A DNA stretch of 12,401 bases, taken from NCBI GenBank assembly GCA_035605975.1, contig DATNGG010000067.1, positions 1 through 12,401 of the forward strand, read 5' to 3'. Of this stretch, positions 1 to 6,886 are shown piece by piece. The number at the start of each line of letters is the position of its first letter. Within the stretch, counting starts at the first letter, position 1. The notes below the pieces were generated by a model, which saw only the letters and a program-made list of their open reading frames with translations, had not been told where the DNA came from and made no database searches. Source of the stretch: CAIKMD01 sp035605975. GTDB taxonomy: Bacteria; Pseudomonadota; Alphaproteobacteria; ATCC43930; CGMCC-115725. Both the position numbers and the translations under genes were made by a program.

Positions 1-109
1 TCATCATATTGTAGGAGGTGCGCTGCAAATCGGCCGCCATCTCGTTGGCGATCGCCGGCAAGGCGTTGCGCAGCACTTCGAGCGTGACCGGATCCAGCTT
101 GGCGCTCAT
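1..109 (-). CDS. Hydantoinase B/oxoprolinase family protein, N-terminal fragment (runs off the window)
   Basis: Only the first 36 codons are present, read leftwards from an ATG at 107-109; the gene continues beyond position 1. The start is fixed by a strong GGAGG-type ribosome binding site at about 113-118 in reverse complement. The peptide begins MSAKLDPVTLEVLRNALPAI and continues with ANEMAADLQRTSYNMM. This is the characteristic opening of the HyuB family (N-methylhydantoinase B / 5-oxoprolinase B-type subunits), which usually work with a HyuA partner in ATP-dependent opening of hydantoin, oxoproline or similar lactam rings in the cytoplasm. The true substrate cannot be told from the N-terminus. 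It is transcribed divergently from the LuxR-type regulator at 478, which could therefore control it; that is inference from position only. Confidence 0.88.
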   Translation of the reverse strand, partial: MSAKLDPVTLEVLRNALPAIANEMAADLQRTSYNMM

Positions 110-381
110 CGACCCTCCTCCCCCGGCGCGGCCCGCAACCGACACATCGCAACCAGACCCGCCAGGTCAGGCTCCGGCATCGAGAGCGGAAATGCAACAG
201 GGCGATTTAACGGGGGCGCGGTTGTCCCTTGGCCAGGATTGCCGGCCTACCCGTGATCGACGACGTTGCCGAGCCTCTCGGGGCTCGTCACCCGCCAGAC
301 GAGAATTTTTGTTGCCTAGACAATACGAATGACTGCTAAAATCGCGCCTTTCCGTGTCTCCCGTGTCGCGCGCTCAAGCCA

Positions 382-396
382 TCCCTGGTCCAGGGA
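382..396. promoter_or_regulatory. Perfect short palindrome, candidate operator
   Basis: TCCCTGG and its exact reverse complement CCAGGGA are separated by one base. Seven-base perfect arms in the leader or promoter region of a LuxR-type regulator fit a dimer binding site, possibly for autoregulation or for control of the divergent hydantoinase gene. There is no second copy in the intergenic region to strengthen the case, so it may be chance. Confidence 0.3.
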
Positions 397-431
397 CGAC
401 GGCAAGCGCCGGACCCGGAACCATAAATCAA

Positions 432-449
432 TGGGCGCTCGAACGCCCA
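432..449. promoter_or_regulatory. Inverted repeat/hairpin in the leader of the LuxR-type gene
   Basis: TGGGCG and CGCCCA are separated by six bases (CTCGAA). The repeat ends 28 bases before the preferred start at 478. It could be an operator or an mRNA hairpin near the ribosome binding site. Six-base GC-rich arms are common by chance in DNA of this composition. Confidence 0.25.
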
Positions 450-477
450 GTCAAAGACCGACGTGGCGAGGACGCGA

Positions 478-1620
478 ATGTTTACCGAGGAAAGCAGCGC
501 GCAACTGATCGATGCGATCTACGACGCGGCGCTCGATGCGGGATATTGGCCGCACGTCCTCGAACGCCTTGCCCAGTCCTTTGGCAGCTCTTCGGCGCAT
601 CTCGCCGTCGATTACGTAGCGATGACGCAGGGCGCGATGGTCTCCATCGGCACCGATCCCGACTACGCACAGCGCTACCGCGATTACTACGCGACCCGCA
701 ATGTGCTCTGGCAGCGATGGATGCGCCGGTCGGCCGACAAAATCCTCACCGACCGGATCCTCATGCCGAAGGACGAGCTGCGACGGTCGGAATTCTACAA
801 CGATTTTCTGCGGCCCCAGGGCGGCGAGGAGATCCTGATTTCCATGGCTTGGCAGCAGGCCGATCGGGCGAACAGCCTCACCCTCTGGCGTCCGGAGCGG
901 TACGGCGCCTGGCAGCCGGAGCATATGAAAGCACTGGCGAGCTTGACGCCGCATTTGCGCCGCGCTCTTCAAGTCAATCAAAGCCTGGGCGATCTGCACC
1001 TCGCGCATGAGCTTGCCAGCGAGGCGCTTCACCGGCTGGAGAACGGCGTGATCGTCGCCGATGCGCAAGCGCGGCCGCTCTTCGCCAATCGCGCCGCCGA
1101 GGCGATCCTCGCCGATGCCGGGGGCTTGCGTGTCGACCGGCAGCGGCTCGCGGCACGGCAAGCTGGAGATACCGCGGCATTGCGCCGGCTCATTGCCGGC
1201 GCCGCCGCCGAGGGCGGTGGGTCGCTGGTCATCGAGCGAGAGACGCGTCCCTCTCTGATGGTGATGATCGTGCCCGTGAAGCCGGAGCTTCCCCTGCTCC
1301 TCCGCCGCCCGGCGGGCGCCATCGTCTTCATCAAGGATCTCGAGCGGCCGGCGGCGTTTTCCTTGACGGTCTTCGCGCAGTACTTCGACCTCACGCCTGC
1401 GCAATCTGCGCTCGCGCACGAGATGATGTGCGGCGATGGCGTCCGTGCCGCGGCGGCGCGTCTCGACATCGCCTATGCCACCGCGCGCACCCATCTCCTC
1501 CAAATCTTCCAGAAAACCGGAACCACCCGCCAAGCGGAACTGGTCCGGCTGATGCTGGAATGGAGCGATGCGCCAGCGGCGTCGAGAAACCCCCGGCGCC
1601 AGATCAAGACGTGCGGTTGA
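478..1620 (+). CDS. LuxR-type helix-turn-helix transcriptional regulator with PAS-like sensor region
   Basis: A 380-residue cytoplasmic regulator. I chose the ATG at 478 because GAGG at 468-471 sits six bases ahead of it; an in-frame GTG at 463 would add five residues but has a poorer binding site. The C-terminal part (about residues 303-362) is a LuxR/GerE-type DNA-binding domain: it opens with FDLTPAQSALAHEMM, has the turn AAARLDIAYATARTHL and ends with IFQKTGTTRQAELVRLML. Residues about 182-290 (LENGVIVADAQARPLFANRA onward) resemble a PAS fold, and the N-terminal 170 residues are a variable probable sensor region. No phosphoacceptor receiver domain is seen, so it is not a classical two-component response regulator. 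The ligand is unknown. It is divergent from the hydantoinase B gene, a plausible target, and convergent with the seven-gene minus-strand cluster. Confidence 0.85.
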   Translation: MFTEESSAQLIDAIYDAALDAGYWPHVLERLAQSFGSSSAHLAVDYVAMTQGAMVSIGTDPDYAQRYRDYYATRNVLWQRWMRRSADKILTDRILMPKDELRRSEFYNDFLRPQGGEEILISMAWQQADRANSLTLWRPERYGAWQPEHMKALASLTPHLRRALQVNQSLGDLHLAHELASEALHRLENGVIVADAQARPLFANRAAEAILADAGGLRVDRQRLAARQAGDTAALRRLIAGAAAEGGGSLVIERETRPSLMVMIVPVKPELPLLLRRPAGAIVFIKDLERPAAFSLTVFAQYFDLTPAQSALAHEMMCGDGVRAAAARLDIAYATARTHLLQIFQKTGTTRQAELVRLMLEWSDAPAASRNPRRQIKTCG

Positions 1621-1649
1621 GCCGTCGGAAGACATCAGCGTGGCAAATT

Positions 1650-1663
1650 CGCGCCTCGGCGCG
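1650..1663. other. GC-rich inverted repeat between convergent genes
   Basis: CGCGCC and GGCGCG are separated by two bases, in the 44-bp gap between the ends of the LuxR-type gene and the minus-strand cluster. The location suits a shared terminator, but there is no T-tract on either side and the loop is very short, so a Rho-independent terminator is not supported. Confidence 0.2.
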
Positions 1664-1664
1664 C

Positions 1665-2285
1665 TCAGCACTGCACCGCCGATGGCGACGCTTCCAGTTT
1701 GCGGAACGTCACGGACGCGGTCCGGCTGCGCGCCGGCGCGCTCGTATAGACCAGCGATGCGGGCAACTGGCGGCCGCGCCAGGCGCCGGAGAGGCTCTCG
1801 AAGCCAAAGCGCGAGCCGCGATCGACCGCCGCGGGTGAAAGCTCGACGTTCGACGCGTTGCCATTTGCATGGCCGCTGAGCTCGAAGCGCTCGACCTCGC
1901 CCTCTCTTCCCTGTGCCGCGCCAGGGCAAACCGTTAGCGTGCCGAGCAGCTGCACCTCGCCGTCGACGATCCAGAGCGAGGTGGAGGACACGCTGTTGTT
2001 CCGGCGGGTCGTTCGGCTGAACCTCGATTTCGTGTGAAGCGCGATGGTCAGGAACACTCGCCGCTGCGCGGATCCGACCACAACCGCGCCTTCCCATGCG
2101 CCGGTCAGCGCGTTGTCGCCGAGACTCCACGGCGCGTAATAGCGGCGTTCCGCATAGAAAAATCCCTTGTCGAGGAGTCCGGTCAGATAAAGAACTGCAA
2201 TCAGCACGAAACCGATCACCCAGGGCGACGACCATTGCGGCCCTTTGCGCTTCGCGGCCGTGGACGGAGCGTTTGGCGCTGTCAT
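1665..2285 (-). CDS. Membrane-anchored protein of unknown function with a beta-rich soluble domain
   Basis: Not recognised. From the ATG at 2283-2285 it encodes 206 residues: a basic cytoplasmic tail (AAKRKG), one membrane segment at about residues 22-38 (WVIGFVLIAVLYLTGLL), then about 165 residues probably in the periplasm. The frame extends to an ATG at 2351, but that start has no ribosome binding site and would overlap the previous gene, so the shorter form (AGAAG upstream) is preferred. The soluble part is strand-rich and contains two similar segments, LTGAWEGAVVVG and LSGAWRGRQLPASLVY, suggesting an internal repeat. It has two cysteines, one in TVCPG and one as the last residue. It is the last gene of the minus-strand cluster, 49 bp after the 101-residue exported protein. 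Any role in that system is inference. Confidence 0.65.
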   Translation of the reverse strand: MTAPNAPSTAAKRKGPQWSSPWVIGFVLIAVLYLTGLLDKGFFYAERRYYAPWSLGDNALTGAWEGAVVVGSAQRRVFLTIALHTKSRFSRTTRRNNSVSSTSLWIVDGEVQLLGTLTVCPGAAQGREGEVERFELSGHANGNASNVELSPAAVDRGSRFGFESLSGAWRGRQLPASLVYTSAPARSRTASVTFRKLEASPSAVQC

Positions 2286-2334
2286 GATCTTCTGCGTCGC
2301 TCGAAACCCTTCCCGCAACGGATTGGCTCGAGCC

Positions 2335-2640
2335 TCAGTTGCCGGCATCATGTGCTGGAGGTGCGGCCAGCTCTGGCCGTGCGAGCGGCGGCTTTGCGGG
2401 CTTGGTCTTACCGCCGATGATGATGATCCCCGATTTCTCTTCCGGGTCGCCCGGCTTCGGCGGCAGAGGCTGTGGGTTGAGCGCCGATCTTGCGAGGGGC
2501 TTGGGTGTCACGCCTTTGAGATGCCACGCATTGGAGCCGAAAGACCTGGGCATGCCCGATTCATCGGCACGAAGTGTGGGCGCGCCGAGGGATAGCGCTG
2601 TGAAAGCGATGCCAAAGGCGACAATCTTCATCGATATCAT
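2335..2640 (-). CDS. Small exported proline-rich protein with an LNPQPLPP motif
   Basis: A 101-residue protein of unknown function. The start at 2638-2640 has a good GAGGGAG ribosome binding site; the frame is open further upstream, but those residues are arginine-rich and look non-coding. A second ATG three codons in (2631) is possible. Residues 1-25 form a signal peptide (core IVAFGIAFTALSLG, cleavage after TLRA). The mature chain contains KPLARSALNPQPLPPKPG (about 48-64), an isoleucine run GIIIIGGK (71-78) and a second proline-rich stretch. From memory, LNPQPLPP recurs in many uncharacterised bacterial proteins. The KPLAR word is shared with the paralogous exported proteins upstream in the same cluster (PPAKPLARP). 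There are no cysteines and no room for a globular enzyme, so a surface-associated or accessory role is more likely than catalysis. Confidence 0.65.
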   Translation of the reverse strand: MISMKIVAFGIAFTALSLGAPTLRADESGMPRSFGSNAWHLKGVTPKPLARSALNPQPLPPKPGDPEEKSGIIIIGGKTKPAKPPLARPELAAPPAHDAGN

Positions 2641-2674
2641 CGCGTGCTCCCTCGTCTGAAATCGGGTGTTTTCC

Positions 2675-4123
2675 CTAGCGCTGTTGCTCGAAAGCGGAAC
2701 GCGGCTTCTCGGATTTGAGCGGTACCGCCCCGAGTGTCTGGCGCGGTATTGCGAATTTCGACGGAGCCGCAAGTTGCGGCGCTGCGCCGGATTGCGCCGC
2801 GGGCTCGTTCAAGGGCCGGACCGCTTCGCTGGCACCAGGACGCAAGCGTGACATCGGGTCGGACGGGTTGGGGAGCGTGACCGCCGGCTTCGGAACATCG
2901 GTGATCTTCACCTCATGCGACACGGTGAAGTTGCGTTCTGTCGCATTCGGCACGACAGCGCCGGCCCAGCCATCGGGCCGCAGCGCATATTTCGCGCTGA
3001 CAAGCCCGGCACTAGCGCTGGCAGCGGAGGCCGTCCCCGCCAGCGTCGGGGTCAGCTGGATCGGCCAGCCAGCGGGCAATTTCTCGAGCGTATAGCTACA
3101 GACGCTGAGGGGATTGACGCGACGCATCGCGATCGCGCCGACGCGGCGCATCGGTGCCGGTCCAATCACGGCATCGTTGTCGGGATCGAGAAGAGGTGCA
3201 GGGCCGACCTGCACCGCCGCCGCGATCACGAAGCTGGCGCAGCCCTGCGGCGGCGTGTATTCGGCGGCGTTCCACGAGATCGATCCCGAGATACTGCCGT
3301 TTGCCGGAGGCGTCAGGAGTGGCGCGAAAGCGATGGTGATGCGTTGCGGCAGGCCCCAGAGGGCAATCCGCACCTCGTCACTGGGACCGGCAAGCTTGGC
3401 ATTGACCGGCGCCAAAGCCGCATTGAAATCACGGGTGAGGTCGCTTCCCATCGCATCGATGGCGTTTTCGGCGAGGCGCTTGTAATCGGGACCGCCGAAA
3501 AACGGCGACAGGTTTTCCGCAAAGAACTTGATCACGTCGGCCGGCGTGTTCTGCGAATCGAGCTTGGCGCCCGACAAAGTAAATTTCGCGACCGCGACGC
3601 GTAGCGGCTCGGTCGGCGATGGCTGGGCGAGAATGGTCAAGTCGAGCTTCGCTGCGACATCGAGCGAGAAACGCGGATCGGCGTAGCTGCCGAGCGCCGT
3701 CGGCGTGGTCGAGGTCGCCGCGAGATGAGCCTTGCTCAAGAGCAGCGTCGCTGCGACGACGTTCGGCACCGCGCTGCGGGCGACGCTGAGCGTTATGTCG
3801 CCCAGCCGGCAATCGATGTCACGCAGAGTCAGGCCGCGCGCGGCGCGGGACTTGCCCATGGCTGCGACGAGGTGATCGCAGACCGATTGGCGGGTCTCCT
3901 CCCAGCCCCTCGCCAACGCATCGCTGACGATGCGCGGATCATCGGCGAGGACCTTGACGCTCTGCTGATCGGGCATCGCCGGATTCCAGACTTGCACCAG
4001 CACGCGCGCGCCGACATCCGCATGTGCTGACATCGCCAGCGCTCCAAGCGCGAGAGCAAGGGTCGTGAACCACATCACGCCAGAGGATTTCGGTCGCGGC
4101 GACAAAATCGGTTTTCGCACCAT
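2675..4123 (-). CDS. Exported protein of unknown function, 482 residues
   Basis: Not recognised. The start at 4121-4123 has a GGGGAAG ribosome binding site and lies 12 bp after the stop of the preceding paralog gene, so the two are almost surely co-transcribed. A signal peptide with a long basic n-region (residues 1-16) and core WFTTLALALGALAM is probably cleaved after SAHA (residue 35). The mature protein has an N-terminal alpha/beta region (36-245), a strand-rich central region (about 250-410) and a disordered Pro/Ala-rich tail (about 415-482). There are exactly four cysteines, at 82, 105, 295 and 342; the spacing suggests two disulfides, one per region, consistent with a periplasmic or surface location. 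No catalytic motif is evident. By context it may be a structural or accessory component of the CsgG-associated locus. Confidence 0.75.
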   Translation of the reverse strand: MVRKPILSPRPKSSGVMWFTTLALALGALAMSAHADVGARVLVQVWNPAMPDQQSVKVLADDPRIVSDALARGWEETRQSVCDHLVAAMGKSRAARGLTLRDIDCRLGDITLSVARSAVPNVVAATLLLSKAHLAATSTTPTALGSYADPRFSLDVAAKLDLTILAQPSPTEPLRVAVAKFTLSGAKLDSQNTPADVIKFFAENLSPFFGGPDYKRLAENAIDAMGSDLTRDFNAALAPVNAKLAGPSDEVRIALWGLPQRITIAFAPLLTPPANGSISGSISWNAAEYTPPQGCASFVIAAAVQVGPAPLLDPDNDAVIGPAPMRRVGAIAMRRVNPLSVCSYTLEKLPAGWPIQLTPTLAGTASAASASAGLVSAKYALRPDGWAGAVVPNATERNFTVSHEVKITDVPKPAVTLPNPSDPMSRLRPGASEAVRPLNEPAAQSGAAPQLAAPSKFAIPRQTLGAVPLKSEKPRSAFEQQR

Positions 4124-4135
4124 CCGCTTCCCCGC

Positions 4136-5539
4136 TTAGAACGGCGATATCCCGGCCGGGCCGACGAGACTGACGGCCACTTGGTAATTCGAAGAGCATT
4201 CCCAGGTCGAGAAGCTGCCCGCGCTGTTATGCGAGCGCCAAACGCCCCAATTGATCTGAATGGCGTCGAAGGATGCGCTCTGTAGGCGATTGGTCGCTTG
4301 GGAGGTTGTATAGAAGTCCCCGAGCGAGTAGCCCGGAAAGTACATACGATTTCCAGACCCGCCATAGCCGTTTCCGTCTCCTGCATCCGTCCGGCCCGAC
4401 CAAAACGCGATGCCGCTGACCGTGAAACCTGCGGGGACGTGTGAGAACACGAGAATGTCGTGGGAGGATCTTTCGCAGTCGAAGTCGGAAATCCCGGCTT
4501 CGAGTCGGCGAACATTGCCGTTGGTGTCCAAAACGTTGGGGTGGGATCCCGTGTCACTCGTCACGCTAGCGTCCTCTGAGGTCGTCCAGCCGAACATCTG
4601 AAACTCGATCAGCCGATCGAGATTGGTCGTCAGGACGATTTCCTCGCGCGCGGCAAAGAATCTCCCATTACCGAGAGTGAAGCTTTTGCCGGCCGGGGTC
4701 ACAACCTGCGTGGCGACCCCGCTCAGGTCCCGGACGCCGCGAATGCCTGCCGGTAGCACCGCGTCGATCTCGAAATTGCTCCAGGCCGTGACCTGAAGCG
4801 CCGCGGCGCCGCCCGGAAAGCCGGTGAGGCCCTTTGCGAAGACTTGACCCGCACGCTCGCCGAAGCCCTTGCCGAAGATGACGACGTTGCCGCCGGGCGT
4901 GATGACGAAGTCGCGCGCCTTGTTGTTGACGAACCAGATGCCGTCGGGCTGGCTCGCGAGCGTGTCTTGCGTCCTGGCGTTGCGGGCCAGCAGCGGCGAG
5001 CGCGCCGCGGCATTAGCGCCGAGCGACGAGGTTCGGCCGGGCGCCGCGGCGAAGGCGGAGGATGAGGGCGCTGCCGGGCCCGGCGATGCCATATGCCATT
5101 GGCCTTTGAGCGACAACGCGATGCGGTTCTGCTCGTCGCGGATCTTGGTCTGCGCTTGCAGGAGCGTGGTGCGATGCGGCTCGAATTTGGTCAGCTTTTC
5201 CTTCGATAGCACCCAAGCACGGGCTTTGTTGGAGGGTTCGATCCTGTTGAGCGCCTGAACCGGATGCAGCGCGGAACCCGAGGCTGGCGGTGGCGAGAGG
5301 GATCCGGGCGCCGTGTTGGGTCCGGCGGCGTTCCAATTGGGCGCTTTTACCGCCGGCCTCGCGAGCGGCTTCGCCGGTGGAAGCTGCGGGGATGGGCGAG
5401 TGAGGTTTTGCTGAATCTGCTGCGGCGATTGACCAAAGGCGCTGCCTGGCGCCTGAGCGCGGCTCGCCCCGGCGATGCCGAGCAGAAACGCCGCGGCCAG
5501 CACGTCGCGGAGAAGACCCGTTTCGCGAAAGCTCATCAT
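4136..5539 (-). CDS. Exported IPT/TIG-like protein, paralog B (second of a tandem pair)
   Basis: A 467-residue exported protein of unknown function, clearly a paralog of the gene at 5550-6869. Signal peptide 1-28 (core VLAAAFLLGIAG, cleavage after SRA) is followed by a mature start QAPGSAFGQSPQQIQQNL, a proline-rich segment (about 48-95, with LPPAKPLARP), a helical charged segment (about 105-147, KEKLTKFEPHRTTLLQAQ and KIRDEQNRIA), a possible IPT/TIG-like beta sandwich (about 198-295, with GGNVVIFGKGFG and FEIDAVLPAGIRG) and a C-terminal region (about 298-467) ending LVGPAGISPF. Only two cysteines occur (355 and 448), both in the C-terminal region and matched in the paralog. The start (a double ATG) has only a weak binding site 10 bp after the upstream stop, suggesting translational coupling. 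The IPT/TIG assignment is from sequence pattern only. Confidence 0.8.
   Translation of the reverse strand: MMSFRETGLLRDVLAAAFLLGIAGASRAQAPGSAFGQSPQQIQQNLTRPSPQLPPAKPLARPAVKAPNWNAAGPNTAPGSLSPPPASGSALHPVQALNRIEPSNKARAWVLSKEKLTKFEPHRTTLLQAQTKIRDEQNRIALSLKGQWHMASPGPAAPSSSAFAAAPGRTSSLGANAAARSPLLARNARTQDTLASQPDGIWFVNNKARDFVITPGGNVVIFGKGFGERAGQVFAKGLTGFPGGAAALQVTAWSNFEIDAVLPAGIRGVRDLSGVATQVVTPAGKSFTLGNGRFFAAREEIVLTTNLDRLIEFQMFGWTTSEDASVTSDTGSHPNVLDTNGNVRRLEAGISDFDCERSSHDILVFSHVPAGFTVSGIAFWSGRTDAGDGNGYGGSGNRMYFPGYSLGDFYTTSQATNRLQSASFDAIQINWGVWRSHNSAGSFSTWECSSNYQVAVSLVGPAGISPF
5117..5147. repeat. Copy 2 of a 31-bp exact direct repeat between tandem paralogs
   Basis: This 31-bp stretch inside paralog B is identical to 6453-6483 inside paralog A; after one mismatch another 13 bases also match. 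It encodes the IRDEQNRIA helix segment, in the same reading phase in both genes. It shows that the two genes arose by duplication and could recombine, removing about 1.34 kb and leaving one in-frame chimera. Confidence 0.8.
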
Positions 5540-5549
5540 CGCACGGCGC

Positions 5550-6869
5550 TCAAAAAGGCGTCAGGCCCGCAGGGCCGACCAACCTGACCTCCACCTGGTA
5601 ATCCGACGTGCATTGATCGCCGCTCAACTGGGACAAGATGAGGTTGAGCGAGGTATGGCTGTCGAAGACCCCCCAGTTGACGCGCACGTGCTTGGCCGTC
5701 TGGCCCCCGGCAGTGACGGCCGTGTCCAAATCGCCGACGCTATAGCCGGGGGTGAACGAATCATCTCCATCGCCGCTATCGGTGCGGCCATGCTGCATGC
5801 TGATGCCGCTCACCTCAAAGCCGCGCGGCGGCGGCGGAAACAGCAGATCGTCCGTGCCCGGCGACGGACAGGGCCCACCGCGCTGACGGTGGACGCCGCC
5901 ATCCGTGGCCATCGTCCATGGCCATGCCGGCGAAGCCTGGAAGAGGATCAGGCGATCGAGCTGGGTGGTGAGCGTGATCTCCTCGCGCGCCGCCACGAAT
6001 TTGCCGTTGCCGAGGGTGAAGCTCTTGCCGGTCGCAGTGAATACTTGCGCGCTGATGCCGTCGAGATCAGGAACGCCGCGAATTCCCACTGGCAGCATGG
6101 CGTCGATCTCGAATTCGGTCCACGCGGTCACTTGCAAGGCCGCGGCGCCGCCGGGGAAGCCGTTGAGGCCGCTGGCAAGAACGCGCCCCGCCGCCGAGCC
6201 AAAACCCTTGCCGGCGATCACGACATTGCCGCCCGAGGTGATGACGAAATCCCGCGACTTGCCGTTGACGAACCAGATGCCATCCGGCTGCTTGGCGAGC
6301 ACATCTTCCTTCTTCGCATTCCGGACCGAAAACGGCGAGCGCGCTGCGGCAGCGGCCGCCAGGGACGAGGTTCTTCCCGGCGCCTGAGCAAAGGCGTTGG
6401 CAGTGGTATTCTCCATGACCTGCTGCCCGGCGGCATGGCCGCGCAAGCTCTGCGCGATGCGGTTCTGCTCGTCGCGGATCTTGATCTGCGCTTGCAGAAG
6501 TGCGGCGCGTTCTGGTGCGAGCTTGGTCAGCTTCTCTTTCGCAAGCGGCATCATGCGGGCGGTCTTGGCGGGCGCTCCCGGCTTGAGCGTCTGGACGGGA
6601 TGCGGCACGGCACTCGCTGCGGGAGGCGGCGGGAGGGAACTCGGTGCCGTACCGGATCCAACGGCATTCCAATTGGGCGCATTCGTTGCCGGCTTGGCGA
6701 GCGGCTTCGCCGGCGGAAGTTGCGCGGGCGGTCGCTCGAGATGTTGCTGAAGCTGCTGCGGCGATTGGCCGAAGGCGCTGCCCGGCGCCTGTGCAAAGGC
6801 CGACGGAGCGAAACCGGACATTGCCGCCACGACGACGGCACCGGGGAGGATAGTGCGAAGCTTGCTCAT
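5550..6869 (-). CDS. Exported IPT/TIG-like protein, paralog A (first of a tandem pair)
   Basis: A 439-residue exported protein of unknown function. The ATG at 6867-6869 is preferred: GAGGG lies seven bases ahead and the product begins with a classic signal peptide (MSKLRTILPGAVVVAAMSGF, cleavage after AFA at 26). A GTG at 6890 overlapping the csgG-like stop is possible but would add seven non-signal residues. The architecture follows paralog B: mature start QAPGSAFGQSPQQLQQHL, proline-rich segment with LPPAKPLAKP, helical segment (about 108-143), IPT/TIG-like segment (about 196-293, GGNVVIAGKGFG) and a C-terminal region ending LVGPAGLTPF. Cysteines 334 and 420 match the pair in paralog B. The part between about 311 and 350 differs strongly from B and may be the specificity-determining section. 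It lies 17 bp after the CsgG-like gene, so a functional link to that channel protein is plausible. Confidence 0.8.
   Translation of the reverse strand: MSKLRTILPGAVVVAAMSGFAPSAFAQAPGSAFGQSPQQLQQHLERPPAQLPPAKPLAKPATNAPNWNAVGSGTAPSSLPPPPAASAVPHPVQTLKPGAPAKTARMMPLAKEKLTKLAPERAALLQAQIKIRDEQNRIAQSLRGHAAGQQVMENTTANAFAQAPGRTSSLAAAAAARSPFSVRNAKKEDVLAKQPDGIWFVNGKSRDFVITSGGNVVIAGKGFGSAAGRVLASGLNGFPGGAAALQVTAWTEFEIDAMLPVGIRGVPDLDGISAQVFTATGKSFTLGNGKFVAAREEITLTTQLDRLILFQASPAWPWTMATDGGVHRQRGGPCPSPGTDDLLFPPPPRGFEVSGISMQHGRTDSGDGDDSFTPGYSVGDLDTAVTAGGQTAKHVRVNWGVFDSHTSLNLILSQLSGDQCTSDYQVEVRLVGPAGLTPF
6453..6483. repeat. Copy 1 of a 31-bp exact direct repeat between tandem paralogs
   Basis: Identical to 5117-5147. 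It lies in the helical segment of paralog A. See the partner entry for the consequence of recombination between the copies. Confidence 0.8.
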
Positions 6870-6886
6870 GGGATTTCCCTCGGCCG

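Larger units (their letters stand above)
110..477. other. Divergent intergenic region between the hydantoinase B gene and the LuxR-type regulator
   Basis: About 370 bp without a convincing gene; the frames crossing it have no family-like sequence. It must hold promoters for both flanking genes. A weak promoter-like pair towards the right is TTGCCT (312-317) and TAAAAT (337-342), but the 19-bp spacing is poor. An AT-richer patch (about 303-342) is the most promoter-like part. Two inverted repeats, listed separately, lie at 382-396 and 432-449, between this patch and the regulator start. Confidence 0.5.

Noticed and set aside
451..2235. Long minus-strand open frame (594 codons) opposite the LuxR-type gene
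   Set aside because: The plus strand has a clear LuxR/GerE domain; the antisense product is arginine-rich and family-less, as expected in GC-rich DNA. It also runs through the start region of another minus-strand gene in a different frame.
4136..6869. Paralogs as curli (CsgA/CsgB) subunits
   Set aside because: They lack the short Gln/Asn-containing tandem amyloid repeats, are about three times longer than CsgA, and contain IPT/TIG-like and unique C-terminal regions.
4136..6869. C-terminal phenylalanine of both paralogs as an outer-membrane beta-barrel signal
   Set aside because: The last residues (VGPAG-x-x-PF) contain glycine and proline and do not form the alternating amphipathic strand of a BAM signal.
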